Positions 26,676 through 35,525 of a stretch of 64,000 bases of DNA are shown in pieces. Within the stretch, counting starts at the first letter, position 1. Each line of letters begins with the position of its first letter. The position numbers and the translations under genes are program-made. The notes beneath the pieces are model-generated. The model saw only the letters and a program-made list of their open reading frames with translations, ran no database searches and was not told where the DNA came from. This DNA is from Reinekea thalattae (GTDB taxonomy: Bacteria; Pseudomonadota; Gammaproteobacteria; Pseudomonadales; Natronospirillaceae): the NCBI RefSeq assembly GCF_008041945.1, contig NZ_VKAD01000001.1:1178001-1242000 (forward strand), given 5' to 3'.

Positions 26676-28288
26676 GTTTTCACGTTACTTCCAATCGCTT
26701 TATCAGCTTACTACTGGCGATCACACAACTGGGCAGTGGCATTATTCTATTGGCGTTATCGTCTTGGTTTATTGCCGCTTGCGCCCTTGCAGGACACGCT
26801 GGCGTATTGGCTGGTTTTAATTATGTCATCCCAGCAACGGTGATTCGGTTTTTAGCCGTGGTACGTATTTTTTCGAGTTACTTTGAAAAGTATTTTGGCC
26901 ATATCAGTTTATTAGCTGAACTAACCGATATTCGGCATCGATTGCTGCTGACAACCTTTCAGGGTCAAAGCGATATCAATGCCGCCGATACTGCCGCTAT
27001 TTTGCAAGAAGATTCTGAGCGCGTCGCAGGTCGCTGGTCTGCCATCTACAACCCATTAGCCGGCGCGCTAGCAAGCATTGCTGGCATGAGTTTAATCTTC
27101 GCTATGCTGATCCCTGAGCTACTGTTCAGCTGGGCAATTTTGTTAGCGATTCTCTGCGCTATGACGGCGGTCTTTAGTTATTTAAATCAACGTGCGCACG
27201 GCTCTGTATTGGCCGCCTATGAATTCTATTATCAGCAACAACACCAATGGTTATCCGTCAGTACACTTTGGCATTTACGCCAAGATTGGATAACCGGCGA
27301 AGCAGTTAAAAATGCCGCAGACGCGCTATTTAAGGCAAGACAACGACAACATCAGCTAATGCACATCACAGAAACGCTGATTATAGTCACTGGCTTTAGT
27401 TGGCCATTGTGGATCATTGCTGAACTGTTCGATAGCGTTTCACCAAGCGCGGTTTGGGCCATACCATTGGTGTTATCAGCCTCGGTTCGCGATTGGTTTA
27501 TGCCGATTGTTGGCGCCTTTGATCAACGAACAAAACTGCTGCCTAGCGCACGCAGGGTTTGGCAACATAGCCAACCGGTTGAGCAATCGTTAATAACAGA
27601 GCGCGCTGACATTAACGAAGACACTCATTCATTACAAACCGCTCATTCGTTGCAGCGAGCTAATTCGTTAATACTTAAAGAAGTTCGTTGGCAACGTAAC
27701 CAGATGCAGGGAACAGCAATCAGTTTCGATATAACAAAACCCGGTTGCTACCTAATCTCAGCCAGCTCAGGCACCGGAAAATCCAGCCTATTTAACGCCT
27801 TGTGCGGTGAGCTCAACTTTAGTGGTGAAGCCTGGTTAAACGGTGTATCGCTTGCGCAATTAACACAACAAGAACGCAGCGAGCTAATTTTTTATGCCGA
27901 GCAATTTGCCCATGTCTTCTCCGACACTCTAAGACAAAATTTAACCATGGTTTGTCAGCCGATAACTGAAGTCTCGGCTGACGATTTAAACAACGCATTA
28001 GAATGGGCAGAGTTGGGCCATTGGGCAGGTGATGATCAATTACGTACATGGCTAGGTTCAGAAGGTAAACCTATTTCTGGCGGTGAGAAAAAACGCCTGT
28101 CGTTAGCACGCGCTTACCTCAGTGATCGACCTATTTGGTTATTGGATGAACCCTTCGAAGGTTTAGACAGTCAATTAGCAGAAAAGCTTGCGAGCAAACT
28201 ATCCCAGATCAGCGAAGATAAAATCATTGTCATCGCCTCCCATATTCGACCAGCCTCATTAAAGCTAACGGAACAATTGGCTTTCTAA
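26672..28288 (+). CDS. cydC: Thiol-reductant ABC exporter subunit CydC
   Basis: Partner of CydD, 538 residues, with a six-helix membrane domain (about 10-300) and an ATPase domain. Walker A is SASSGTGKSSL, the signature is ISGGEKKRLSLARAYL and Walker B is IWLLDEPFEGLD. The ATGA overlap with cydD favours 1:1 synthesis. It is the last gene of the five-gene cyd unit and is followed by a strong hairpin terminator. Confidence 0.93.
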   Translation: MSFHVTSNRFISLLLAITQLGSGIILLALSSWFIAACALAGHAGVLAGFNYVIPATVIRFLAVVRIFSSYFEKYFGHISLLAELTDIRHRLLLTTFQGQSDINAADTAAILQEDSERVAGRWSAIYNPLAGALASIAGMSLIFAMLIPELLFSWAILLAILCAMTAVFSYLNQRAHGSVLAAYEFYYQQQHQWLSVSTLWHLRQDWITGEAVKNAADALFKARQRQHQLMHITETLIIVTGFSWPLWIIAELFDSVSPSAVWAIPLVLSASVRDWFMPIVGAFDQRTKLLPSARRVWQHSQPVEQSLITERADINEDTHSLQTAHSLQRANSLILKEVRWQRNQMQGTAISFDITKPGCYLISASSGTGKSSLFNALCGELNFSGEAWLNGVSLAQLTQQERSELIFYAEQFAHVFSDTLRQNLTMVCQPITEVSADDLNNALEWAELGHWAGDDQLRTWLGSEGKPISGGEKKRLSLARAYLSDRPIWLLDEPFEGLDSQLAEKLASKLSQISEDKIIVIASHIRPASLKLTEQLAF

Positions 28289-28323
28289 TCAATTAGCATC
28301 TAAACAAAAAAGCCTTAACAAAA

Positions 28324-28347
28324 AAAAGCCTTCATACGAAGGCTTTT
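28324..28347. terminator. Bidirectional terminator between cydC and the FKBP gene
   Basis: AAAAGCCTTC (28324-28333), loop ATAC, GAAGGCTTTT (28338-28347), with a further upstream A run. It serves both convergent genes. A second hairpin (GCGGTG/CACCGC, 28355-28375) follows. Confidence 0.85.
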
Positions 28348-28435
28348 CATTACAGCGGTGCAAGTAAAACACCGCCGAGCAAACTATTAAATATATTCTA
28401 ATAACTGGCTATTTATTCTAAGAACTGACTAGCAA

Positions 28436-29158
28436 TTAAAGAATATCGAGTAATTCAACTTCAAAAATCAGTGTTGAACCAGCTGGGATCTGAGGACTCA
28501 CCTGATTGTCGCCATAGGCCAAATCAGCAGGAATGAAGAAACGGTACTTATCACCTTTTGCCATCAGCTGTAGGCCTTCAGTCCAACCTGAGATCACACC
28601 GCCTAAAGGAAACTCAATTGCTTCACCACGCTCTATCGAGCTATCGAATACGGTGCCATTAATCAATGTACCATGATAGTGAACGCTAACTGTACTGCTC
28701 TCATCTGGGTACTCAGTACCGCCATTGGCTTCAATAACTTCATACTGTAAGCCAGATTCTGTTGTAATAACGCCTTCTTTTTCAGCGTTTTCAGCTAGAA
28801 AGGCTTCACCCTCTTCTCGCGACTTAGTAATCATCGCATCGCGTTCTGCAGTCTGCGCATCGATTTGTGCTTGCTGTAAGGCAACAATTGCAGCTTGAAT
28901 GTCTTCTTCTGATAACACCATATCTTCTTCAGCTAGTGCGTCTAGTAAACCTTTAACCATCGCATCGCTGCTTAATTCAATACCTTGAGTTTGTGCCAAG
29001 ATGTTTTGACCAAAACCATAGCCAATGCCGTAAGATGCTTTTTGTGCATCGGTTTCTAGTTCGACATTTTCTTGTGAGTTAACCGCCTGTGAACAGCCTG
29101 AAATGGCAATTGCCAGTGTTGTTCCAAGAGCTAAACCTTTGACACCTATAAATCTCAT
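28436..29158 (-). CDS. FKBP-type peptidyl-prolyl isomerase lipoprotein (Mip/FkpA-like)
   Basis: Periplasm-facing proline isomerase and chaperone of 240 residues. It has a signal peptide with lipobox AISGC (Cys22). An N-terminal dimerisation domain (about 35-120) includes the KASYGIGYGFGQNIL motif. The C-terminal FKBP domain has VHYHGTLINGTVFDSS, VISGWTEGLQLM and IPADLAYGD. This domain order is that of Mip/FkpA/FklB. It is transcribed alone toward the cydC terminator. Confidence 0.92.
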   Translation of the reverse strand: MRFIGVKGLALGTTLAIAISGCSQAVNSQENVELETDAQKASYGIGYGFGQNILAQTQGIELSSDAMVKGLLDALAEEDMVLSEEDIQAAIVALQQAQIDAQTAERDAMITKSREEGEAFLAENAEKEGVITTESGLQYEVIEANGGTEYPDESSTVSVHYHGTLINGTVFDSSIERGEAIEFPLGGVISGWTEGLQLMAKGDKYRFFIPADLAYGDNQVSPQIPAGSTLIFEVELLDIL

Positions 29159-29350
29159 TGAATTACCTCAAATCATAGTGGGGGTCATAACGACACCCGA
29201 TCATATTGTATTTGTTAGCTGCACTGGCGAGCGATAGTGGACTTGCAAGTGGCTATCAGCGAAAGAGCCGAGAGTTTATCGAGAACATCCCTACTCGGCT
29301 ATAGCGTTTACCGCTCGCTGACTGATGAATTGATACACAAGTAGCGCTAA

Positions 29351-30796
29351 TTAAGCTTGCGCACCCTGTCGACTGGCCTTTGTTTTCGCCTTCGCTGTGT
29401 TTTTCTTATTTTGTATTTTTCGTTCAAACCAAAGCGGCAAAAAGATGATTAGGTCATAAATTGCCAACAATAAGTTAAACAGCTGCTGCACTAATACTGT
29501 GAGCAACTTTATGATAAAGCCGATAAAGCGTAACAGCTGTACGGCAAAAAAGCCGAGCAACACGCGAGTACTGTCGATCAGCGACTCCATCGGAATGGCG
29601 ATAAACATTAAAATAAACGGCATTAAGAAGACGATCATCATCTGAGCGGCACGTGGAATTAGGCTACCAACGGAGGCACTGCTCGCAGCTGCTAACTCAG
29701 CACCTTCTGAAACCACCGCCGCGGTTGTCGCTGCTGTTTGATGGCGGACGCTGTCATAAAACGCCAAACCACTTTGGGTTAACGCAAATACCACCAACAT
29801 GGAAATGGCCATACCGATCAAGGCACTGCGTTTACGCTCGGTCAATGAACCAAATGCAGGCAACATATGAGTCACATGCAAGGCTTCCATCAAAAAGACA
29901 CCCAGCGCGATCTCTAATAAGACAGTAATCAGGCTACTTAACTGCGCTATAGAAAAACCAGATAGCGGCTCAATAAAGGCGGCGTCAACGGTCATTGGCA
30001 AGGCAATAAACTGGTAGTTCAGGTAAGCACCCGCCAACAAACAGGCTAGGATAATGGCTGATTTCAGAAAGTTGGCAAAGGATGAGACATACAGCATTCG
30101 CGTCGCGGCATCACTACCAGACTGTATCGATTGGTAGCGCTCAAGCGCTTGGTCAATCTCTGCAGCCTTAATGATGAGGTTTTTGAACGATCCACCGACT
30201 CGCTCAATAGTATTATTCAGCTTACGCCAATAAGGCATCATGGCATGCAGCAGCTTATGACGTACCGCAACCGAATTGCGGTAGTTCGCAGCAGCCTTGG
30301 CTTGCTCAGTTTTTAAACCATGACAAAGCTCTTCAACCACTTTTAAAATGGTGGCATTACCCTTTTGCGCTTCTCTTAAATTGGCAATCGCTTCGATCGC
30401 TTCAACCCACTCGGGGCCGTCTGGTGGCACTTCGGCAGACTGGTGATAGTCTTCTTCGATTCGAGTAATCAGCTGTGAAATTTCTTTTTGCACCAACGGA
30501 TAACCGGAGAAGTCATCTTCGACTATCTCTTTAACGCGGTGAAAATGGTGATTAAGCTGGCGTTCTACATGAATACGGCCCTGCTCTCGCAATACCTTAG
30601 TATTGCGTACATCTAACTGAGAGGCACTGTTTAAAAGCGCAAGCCGCTGGGATCGCAATAGCGATACTAAGCTGGCAGCAACAAGGCTGACCAAGCGCCG
30701 AACTGGCTGCCGTGCAAAATATAAAATGGCAATGAATACAACTGCCCATAGCAAGGCTGACTCTACGGGTCTTTCCGGGATAAGGATCCAAGTCAC
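29351..30796 (-). CDS. Unrecognised polytopic membrane protein, 481 residues
   Basis: One N-terminal hydrophobic segment (about 12-30) is followed by a roughly 200-residue soluble, helix-rich, charged region. A cluster of hydrophobic segments (about 240-440) then leads to a basic Lys/Ala-rich tail ending in KAKTKASRQGAQA. I do not recognise the family. The arrangement is compatible with a channel, a transporter accessory or a membrane-organising protein. It is monocistronic, with no informative neighbours. The coding call is firm from length and consistent topology. The function is unknown. Confidence 0.85.
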   Translation of the reverse strand: MTWILIPERPVESALLWAVVFIAILYFARQPVRRLVSLVAASLVSLLRSQRLALLNSASQLDVRNTKVLREQGRIHVERQLNHHFHRVKEIVEDDFSGYPLVQKEISQLITRIEEDYHQSAEVPPDGPEWVEAIEAIANLREAQKGNATILKVVEELCHGLKTEQAKAAANYRNSVAVRHKLLHAMMPYWRKLNNTIERVGGSFKNLIIKAAEIDQALERYQSIQSGSDAATRMLYVSSFANFLKSAIILACLLAGAYLNYQFIALPMTVDAAFIEPLSGFSIAQLSSLITVLLEIALGVFLMEALHVTHMLPAFGSLTERKRSALIGMAISMLVVFALTQSGLAFYDSVRHQTAATTAAVVSEGAELAAASSASVGSLIPRAAQMMIVFLMPFILMFIAIPMESLIDSTRVLLGFFAVQLLRFIGFIIKLLTVLVQQLFNLLLAIYDLIIFLPLWFERKIQNKKNTAKAKTKASRQGAQA

Positions 30797-30930
30797 TGCT
30801 CAATCTCCAGATATTGGTTTTGATAAGCCGCTACTATAGCAACTATTGGCAGCTGACCAATAATGCCAAACGATATTTTCTTTCCTGCTTTGAGGCTAAT
30901 TTACATTCTGACCGCTAAATCGCAGCCACA

Positions 30931-30955
30931 AAAAAGCGCCCATAAAGGACGCTTT
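30931..30955 (-). terminator. Intrinsic terminator of the outer-membrane barrel gene
   Basis: AAAGCG (30933-30938) pairs with CGCTTT (30950-30955), extended by CC/GG around a mismatch. On the minus strand the stem is followed by a run of T. It lies just downstream of the minus-strand barrel gene. Confidence 0.7.
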
Positions 30956-30986
30956 GGTATAAATACGAGCAATCTAAATGAATGAT

Positions 30987-31820
30987 TTAGAAGTGGAAGG
31001 TCGCTCCAGCAAAAATACCTGAAACGCTAACATCGGACTCATAATCAGAAAGATCTTCACCTAGCAGCTCGCCACCAATCTCCATATTAAATGCGCGGTA
31101 GCCGACTTCTAGGCCGAGCTTAGCAATAAGATTGGTTGGTAATGGCGCATACCAAGTTGCTTTCACATTCCAATCACTGACGTTGGTATCACCAATAGGC
31201 AAGCCTGAATATTCACCACTCAACTTGACATCAGCAAACGGAATGTTGGCTTCACCACCGATATACAACATCGGGATAATCAGCGGTACACCACTGATTT
31301 CAAACGGTGCATCAATGCTTTCTGTACCGCCACCACTAACTTCACCTTCAGCGCTAAAACCACCGATCATCGAACGGAAGTTAGCACCGAAATCAATACC
31401 GCCAACCAGTGGCAAAGGAATACGGTAAGACAGTGTTGTATCTAAGTGGGATAAATCTAATTCAGAAGAAACGCTACCATCGAAGTCATAACTTTCACCA
31501 AACACCTCTTCGGTAAACTGAACATCGTTGTAACCTTCTGCCAGCATGCTTTCGTACTTCACTTTAATGTCTGGAATAAACACGATGATCGGAGTAGACA
31601 GCTTCATCCAAGCATAAGCGCCACTGTTACCATCCATATTAAGACCATAAGGCTCAGAGTTACTAGTGCCGGTTAAATCGAACGTATTGCCCATCAATGT
31701 ACTGTCATCGGCCAAGCCATTTGTACCCCAGCCTGCGCCAGCATCGATAGAAAATCCTGGTTTCGCCATAGCTAATGGCATTGCCATTATTAATAAAGGT
31801 GCTGCAAGATATTTGTTCAT
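30987..31820 (-). CDS. Outer-membrane beta-barrel protein (TIGR04219-like)
   Basis: About 277 residues with a Sec signal peptide (cleavage after AMA). The mature part is rich in alternating hydrophobic and polar strands and ends in Phe (ATFHF), the usual barrel-insertion signal. It resembles an uncharacterised family I know as TIGR04219 outer-membrane proteins. Function is unknown. I chose ATG 31820, which has an AGAGG motif about 9 bases upstream. The in-frame ATG at 31826 is too close to it. Confidence 0.82.
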   Translation of the reverse strand: MNKYLAAPLLIMAMPLAMAKPGFSIDAGAGWGTNGLADDSTLMGNTFDLTGTSNSEPYGLNMDGNSGAYAWMKLSTPIIVFIPDIKVKYESMLAEGYNDVQFTEEVFGESYDFDGSVSSELDLSHLDTTLSYRIPLPLVGGIDFGANFRSMIGGFSAEGEVSGGGTESIDAPFEISGVPLIIPMLYIGGEANIPFADVKLSGEYSGLPIGDTNVSDWNVKATWYAPLPTNLIAKLGLEVGYRAFNMEIGGELLGEDLSDYESDVSVSGIFAGATFHF

Positions 31821-31877
31821 GTCCATATTCCTCTGAATTATCAGCTATTACCATAGCATCAAGCTTTGGCTTATGGG

Positions 31878-32594
31878 TTAGAAAGTTACACCAATTCGCT
31901 CGCCCACTTCCATGTACGACTTCACAACTTCACCTAAACCCTGTCGAAAACGATCTTTATCCATTTTTTCCATGGTTTTGGCGTCCCATAAACGGCAACC
32001 ATCCGGCGAAAACTCATCACCGAGTAAGATTTCCCCGTCCACGACACCAAATTCCAGTTTGTAATCGACCAAGATAAGATCACCTTCAGCGAACAGCTGC
32101 TTAAGCACCTCATTAACTTTAAAGGTTAAGGCTTTCATCTGTGCGATTTGCTCTTCATTCGCCCAACCAAAGGTCGTAATGTGATAATCGTTAATCATCG
32201 GGTCGTGCAGTTCATCGTTCTTCAAAAAGAACTCAAATACTGGCGGTGATAACTCTTGCCCTTCGGCAACACCTAAGCGACGCACAAGGCTGCCAGCAGC
32301 ACGGTTACGAACCACACACTCAACCGGCAGCATTTTTAAATTCTGAACCAGCGATTCAGTGTCGGATAAGCGCTCAATGAAATGCGTTTTAACACCAGCA
32401 GCTTTCAGCTTTTCCATAATAAAGGCGTTAAACAAATTATTAACACGGCCCTTATCTTCCAAGGCTTCCATTTTTTCACCATCGAACGCGGAAGTATCAT
32501 TACGAAATTCCATAACCATGCGTGATTTATCTGCAGTGGTGTGGATGGTTTTAGCTTTACCGGCGTAAAGAACCCCAGTTTTTTCCATTATCAA
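31878..32594 (-). CDS. purC: SAICAR synthetase
   Basis: Joins CAIR and aspartate in de novo purine synthesis, cytoplasmic. At 238 residues it begins [15 protein letters not shown], has the ATP-site [17 protein letters not shown], and the LVDYKLEFG and SPDGCRLWD motifs. It is the last gene of a dapA-bamC-MBL-purC run that matches the Pseudomonas order. E. coli has dapA-bamC-purC in the same order. Confidence 0.97.
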   Translation of the reverse strand: MIMEKTGVLYAGKAKTIHTTADKSRMVMEFRNDTSAFDGEKMEALEDKGRVNNLFNAFIMEKLKAAGVKTHFIERLSDTESLVQNLKMLPVECVVRNRAAGSLVRRLGVAEGQELSPPVFEFFLKNDELHDPMINDYHITTFGWANEEQIAQMKALTFKVNEVLKQLFAEGDLILVDYKLEFGVVDGEILLGDEFSPDGCRLWDAKTMEKMDKDRFRQGLGEVVKSYMEVGERIGVTF

Positions 32595-32627
32595 ACCCTC
32601 GTTTTACTGATGCATGAAACGGCGTCA

Positions 32628-33395
32628 TTAGCCGGTATGCGACAATTGAATCCAATCACAGCCTTCTTGCTGAGATAAAAATTGCACGTCAACGTCGTGA
32701 TTTTTAATCTCGGCTGCCAAGGCCGCCTGAACTAGCTGTTTATCGTTATTTTGTTCACTGATGTGAGACACCAGTACGTGCCTAAGCCGCTCTTTATCAA
32801 CAGTGCTGAGCATTTGCGCCGCCTGCTGATTGCTTAAATGCCCATAATCACCACCCACTCGAACCTTTAAACTCGGCGGATAAGGACCAACTCGAAGCAT
32901 TTCTGGGTCATGGTTACATTCCAGCAGCAGCAGATCGCACTGCTGATACTCTTTAATAACCTGATTAGTAATAAAACCAATATCGGTTAATAGGCCTGCG
33001 CGAATATTCTGATGGCCAATGACAAATTGCGCCGGTTCTGCGCCATCGTGAGGTACCGTGACGGTTTTCACCTCAAAAGGCCCTATCGATAAAACATCAC
33101 CCGCTTTAAAAAGCTTAAGCTTTTCAACTGGCCGCTTAATGGCTCGAGCGGTGCCGTGAGTCACCCACAATGGAATCTTATAACGATTCGCTAACATAGG
33201 CGCACCCTTTAGGTGATCCCCATGTTCATGAGTGATTAAAATCGCACTGAGGCTCTGTGCTGTAACACCTTTGGCGGCTAATCGCTGTTCAATTTCTTTT
33301 AGGCCAAAACCACAGTCAACTAATAGCCGCTCACCCTGAGCTTCAATAACCGTTGCGTTGCCTTTACTACCACTGCCTAATGACGCAAGTTTCAC
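32628..33395 (-). CDS. MBL-fold metallo-hydrolase (YycJ/WalJ-like)
   Basis: Putative zinc-dependent hydrolase or nuclease of 255 residues. The metal motif HEHGDHLKG (HxHxDH) is present, with the N-terminal SGSKGNATVIEA signature of the YycJ branch. Further metal-ligand Asp/His residues occur in LLECNHDP and GHLSNQQA. The start is GTG, overlapping the region just after the bamC stop. It lies between bamC and purC, as in Pseudomonas. The substrate is unknown. Confidence 0.88.
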   Translation of the reverse strand: MKLASLGSGSKGNATVIEAQGERLLVDCGFGLKEIEQRLAAKGVTAQSLSAILITHEHGDHLKGAPMLANRYKIPLWVTHGTARAIKRPVEKLKLFKAGDVLSIGPFEVKTVTVPHDGAEPAQFVIGHQNIRAGLLTDIGFITNQVIKEYQQCDLLLLECNHDPEMLRVGPYPPSLKVRVGGDYGHLSNQQAAQMLSTVDKERLRHVLVSHISEQNNDKQLVQAALAAEIKNHDVDVQFLSQQEGCDWIQLSHTG

Positions 33396-33397
33396 CG

Positions 33398-33973
33398 TTA
33401 CTGAGGTTTCCTAGCGTCGAAATAGCTCAATAGCTGTTGCAATGTTTGCTTAGCTTGAGGCGAAGATGGCACCTCTTCACTCTCGCCTTCAACAAAGACA
33501 AGGGTATCTTGCTCGTGAGGAATTAACACCAAGCTTAGTTCATCACCGGAGGAGCTAAATAGTCGACTGAACCAGTTGCCAGAGCGCTGATCTGGGATCA
33601 ATTCAAAACGGTATTCGCTGCGATTTTTGTCTTTCAGAACAACCGCCATATCAGCAAAGGCAAGGTCGATTAATTCCCATGTAGCGGTTAATGGGCGATT
33701 AAAACTCAGCGACATGTTGCCAATGCTGTCTTCGATCGCCAACACTTCCAGCTTTGCCGGCTGTTGCACAGAATCTTCGGCAACATAGGGCGCATGACGA
33801 GGTATATCAAATTCCGTATAGGTCACCGAAGAAGGGGCATCGCTGGGTATCGGATACCAATCGCTCGGGCTCGTTTTTGTACTGTCGTAATCGACACTGA
33901 TCGCTTTAGAGGCACATGAACTTACCAATACAAGAGCCAGCATCGACGAAACCAAGAGAGCTAAATTTTTCAA
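33398..33973 (-). CDS. bamC: BamC-like outer-membrane lipoprotein, short form
   Basis: Likely accessory lipoprotein of the BAM outer-membrane assembly machine. Signal peptide with lipobox VSSCA (Cys20). It is 191 residues against about 340 in E. coli, so probably one helix-grip domain is missing. The call rests mostly on the dapA-bamC-(MBL)-purC order and on the lipoprotein nature. Sequence similarity is weak by eye. The start is TTG, directly after the dapA stop codon. Confidence 0.75.
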   Translation of the reverse strand: MKNLALLVSSMLALVLVSSCASKAISVDYDSTKTSPSDWYPIPSDAPSSVTYTEFDIPRHAPYVAEDSVQQPAKLEVLAIEDSIGNMSLSFNRPLTATWELIDLAFADMAVVLKDKNRSEYRFELIPDQRSGNWFSRLFSSSGDELSLVLIPHEQDTLVFVEGESEEVPSSPQAKQTLQQLLSYFDARKPQ

Positions 33974-34849
33974 CTAGATAATTCCCGCTTCAATCATCGC
34001 TTGCTTGAGCGGCTCGTGATAACGAGCATCTAAGGTGACTAACGGTAAACGGATGCCATCAGGGATAAGCCCCATCTGATTAAGCGCCCATTTCACCGGA
34101 ATAGGATTGGCCTCTAAAAACAACTTTTTATGCAATGGCATCAGTGAGTCATTCAAGCGTTCAGCTAATTCACGATCACCGTTAAGGGCTGCTTGGCACA
34201 TGCTTGCCATCGCCTTAGGTGAAATATTAGCGGTGACCGAGATATCACCGTGACCACCAGCCAGCATAAATTCTAATGCGGTGGCATCATCGCCACTGTA
34301 CAACGCAAAGCCTTCTGGTGCGTTATCAATTAAATACTTAGCTCGCTCGATATCGCCAGTTGCTTCTTTAATACCGACGATGTTTTTAATCTGCGCTAAA
34401 CGCAACGTGGTTTCAGGCAGTAAATCCACTGCCGTTCGGCCCGGTACGTTATAAAGGATTTGAGGGATATCAACCGACTCAGCAATTTTCTTAAAGTGCT
34501 GATAAAGGCCTTCTTGAGGCGGCTTATTGTAGTACGGCGTGACGATCAAAACGGCATCAGCGCCTACACGCTTAGCGGCTTGGGTTAGATGAATCGCTTC
34601 TGAAGTGGAGTTGCCACCAGTACCGGCAATAACAGGAATGCGTCCAGCTGTTAGATCAACAGCAAACTTGATCGTTTTTTCGTGTTCGGCCATATCCAAT
34701 GTGGCGGACTCGCCTGTTGTGCCGACGATGACAATAGCGGATGTGTCATTCTCAATATGAAACTCAATAAGCTTTTCTAAATCACCCCACGCGATTGAAC
34801 CGTCTGTGTTCATTGGGGTAACAATGGCGACCATGCTGCCAGTAATCAT
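33974..34849 (-). CDS. dapA: 4-hydroxy-tetrahydrodipicolinate synthase
   Basis: Condenses pyruvate with aspartate semialdehyde, the first committed step of lysine and diaminopimelate synthesis. With ATG 34849 it is 291 residues and starts MITGSMVAIVTPM, the canonical N terminus. AGGAGAG lies 8 bases upstream. A TTG or similar start at 34897 would add an atypical extension. Motifs are GTTGESATL, the catalytic Tyr in LYNVPGRTAVDL, and the Schiff-base lysine in GIKEATGD. First gene of dapA-bamC-MBL-purC. Confidence 0.97.
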   Translation of the reverse strand: MITGSMVAIVTPMNTDGSIAWGDLEKLIEFHIENDTSAIVIVGTTGESATLDMAEHEKTIKFAVDLTAGRIPVIAGTGGNSTSEAIHLTQAAKRVGADAVLIVTPYYNKPPQEGLYQHFKKIAESVDIPQILYNVPGRTAVDLLPETTLRLAQIKNIVGIKEATGDIERAKYLIDNAPEGFALYSGDDATALEFMLAGGHGDISVTANISPKAMASMCQAALNGDRELAERLNDSLMPLHKKLFLEANPIPVKWALNQMGLIPDGIRLPLVTLDARYHEPLKQAMIEAGII

Positions 34850-35000
34850 AAGTTCTACTCTCCTAAGCAATGGCGTCAATGGTACTGAGCGCGCCACATC
34901 AGTACAAGTTGATTAGCTGGCAAAACGAAAAATATGAGCCATACTTCAGTAAAGATGTGCAAAAAACAAACAATAACAAAATGAAAAGCGAGGAGCTTGG

Positions 35001-35498
35001 ATGATTCACGTTGGCAGTGCCATACCTGACTTCGTAGCTGCAGCAACAAGCTATAAGAATGTTCGACTCAATACTCTCAAAGGCTATCAGGTGTTGTTGT
35101 ACTTTTACCCGAAAGATAGCTCACCGGCTTGCACCATCGAAAACCAAAATTTTGCTGCTAACTATGCTCAGTTTAAACATCACAACACGCTGGTGTTCGG
35201 CGTTAACCGTGACTCTCTCGAAAGCCACGAACGCTTTAAAGCAGAGCAATCCCTACCCTTTGAATTAATTTCCGACACGGACGGTCAGCTGTGTGAATTA
35301 TTTGGTGTACTGAAGGAGAAGAAGCTGTTCGGAAAGTCCATTCTTAGCCTCAGTCGCTGTACCTTTTTAATCGACGACCAAGGCATATTGGTTCACCAGT
35401 GGCGCGACGTTGATATTAAAAATCACGTCCACGATGTGCTCAGTTTTCTGGATCGACGCGCAAGCCAATCTGATCAAGCAGCTTCATCAACACGTTAA
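35001..35498 (+). CDS. bcp: Peroxiredoxin of the Bcp/PrxQ group
   Basis: Thiol peroxidase of 165 residues reducing hydrogen and organic peroxides. The peroxidatic Cys44 is in YPKDSSPACT. The resolving Cys five residues later, found in E. coli Bcp, is absent. Cys98 (GQLCELFG) could serve instead, as in other PrxQ proteins, and Cys120 is a further candidate. The gene is divergent from dapA as in Pseudomonas, but gcvR, which normally separates them, is missing. GAGG lies upstream of the ATG. Confidence 0.88.
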   Translation: MIHVGSAIPDFVAAATSYKNVRLNTLKGYQVLLYFYPKDSSPACTIENQNFAANYAQFKHHNTLVFGVNRDSLESHERFKAEQSLPFELISDTDGQLCELFGVLKEKKLFGKSILSLSRCTFLIDDQGILVHQWRDVDIKNHVHDVLSFLDRRASQSDQAASSTR

Positions 35499-35525
35499 CT
35501 TAAAGCGCCATCCAGCGAAGCATCA

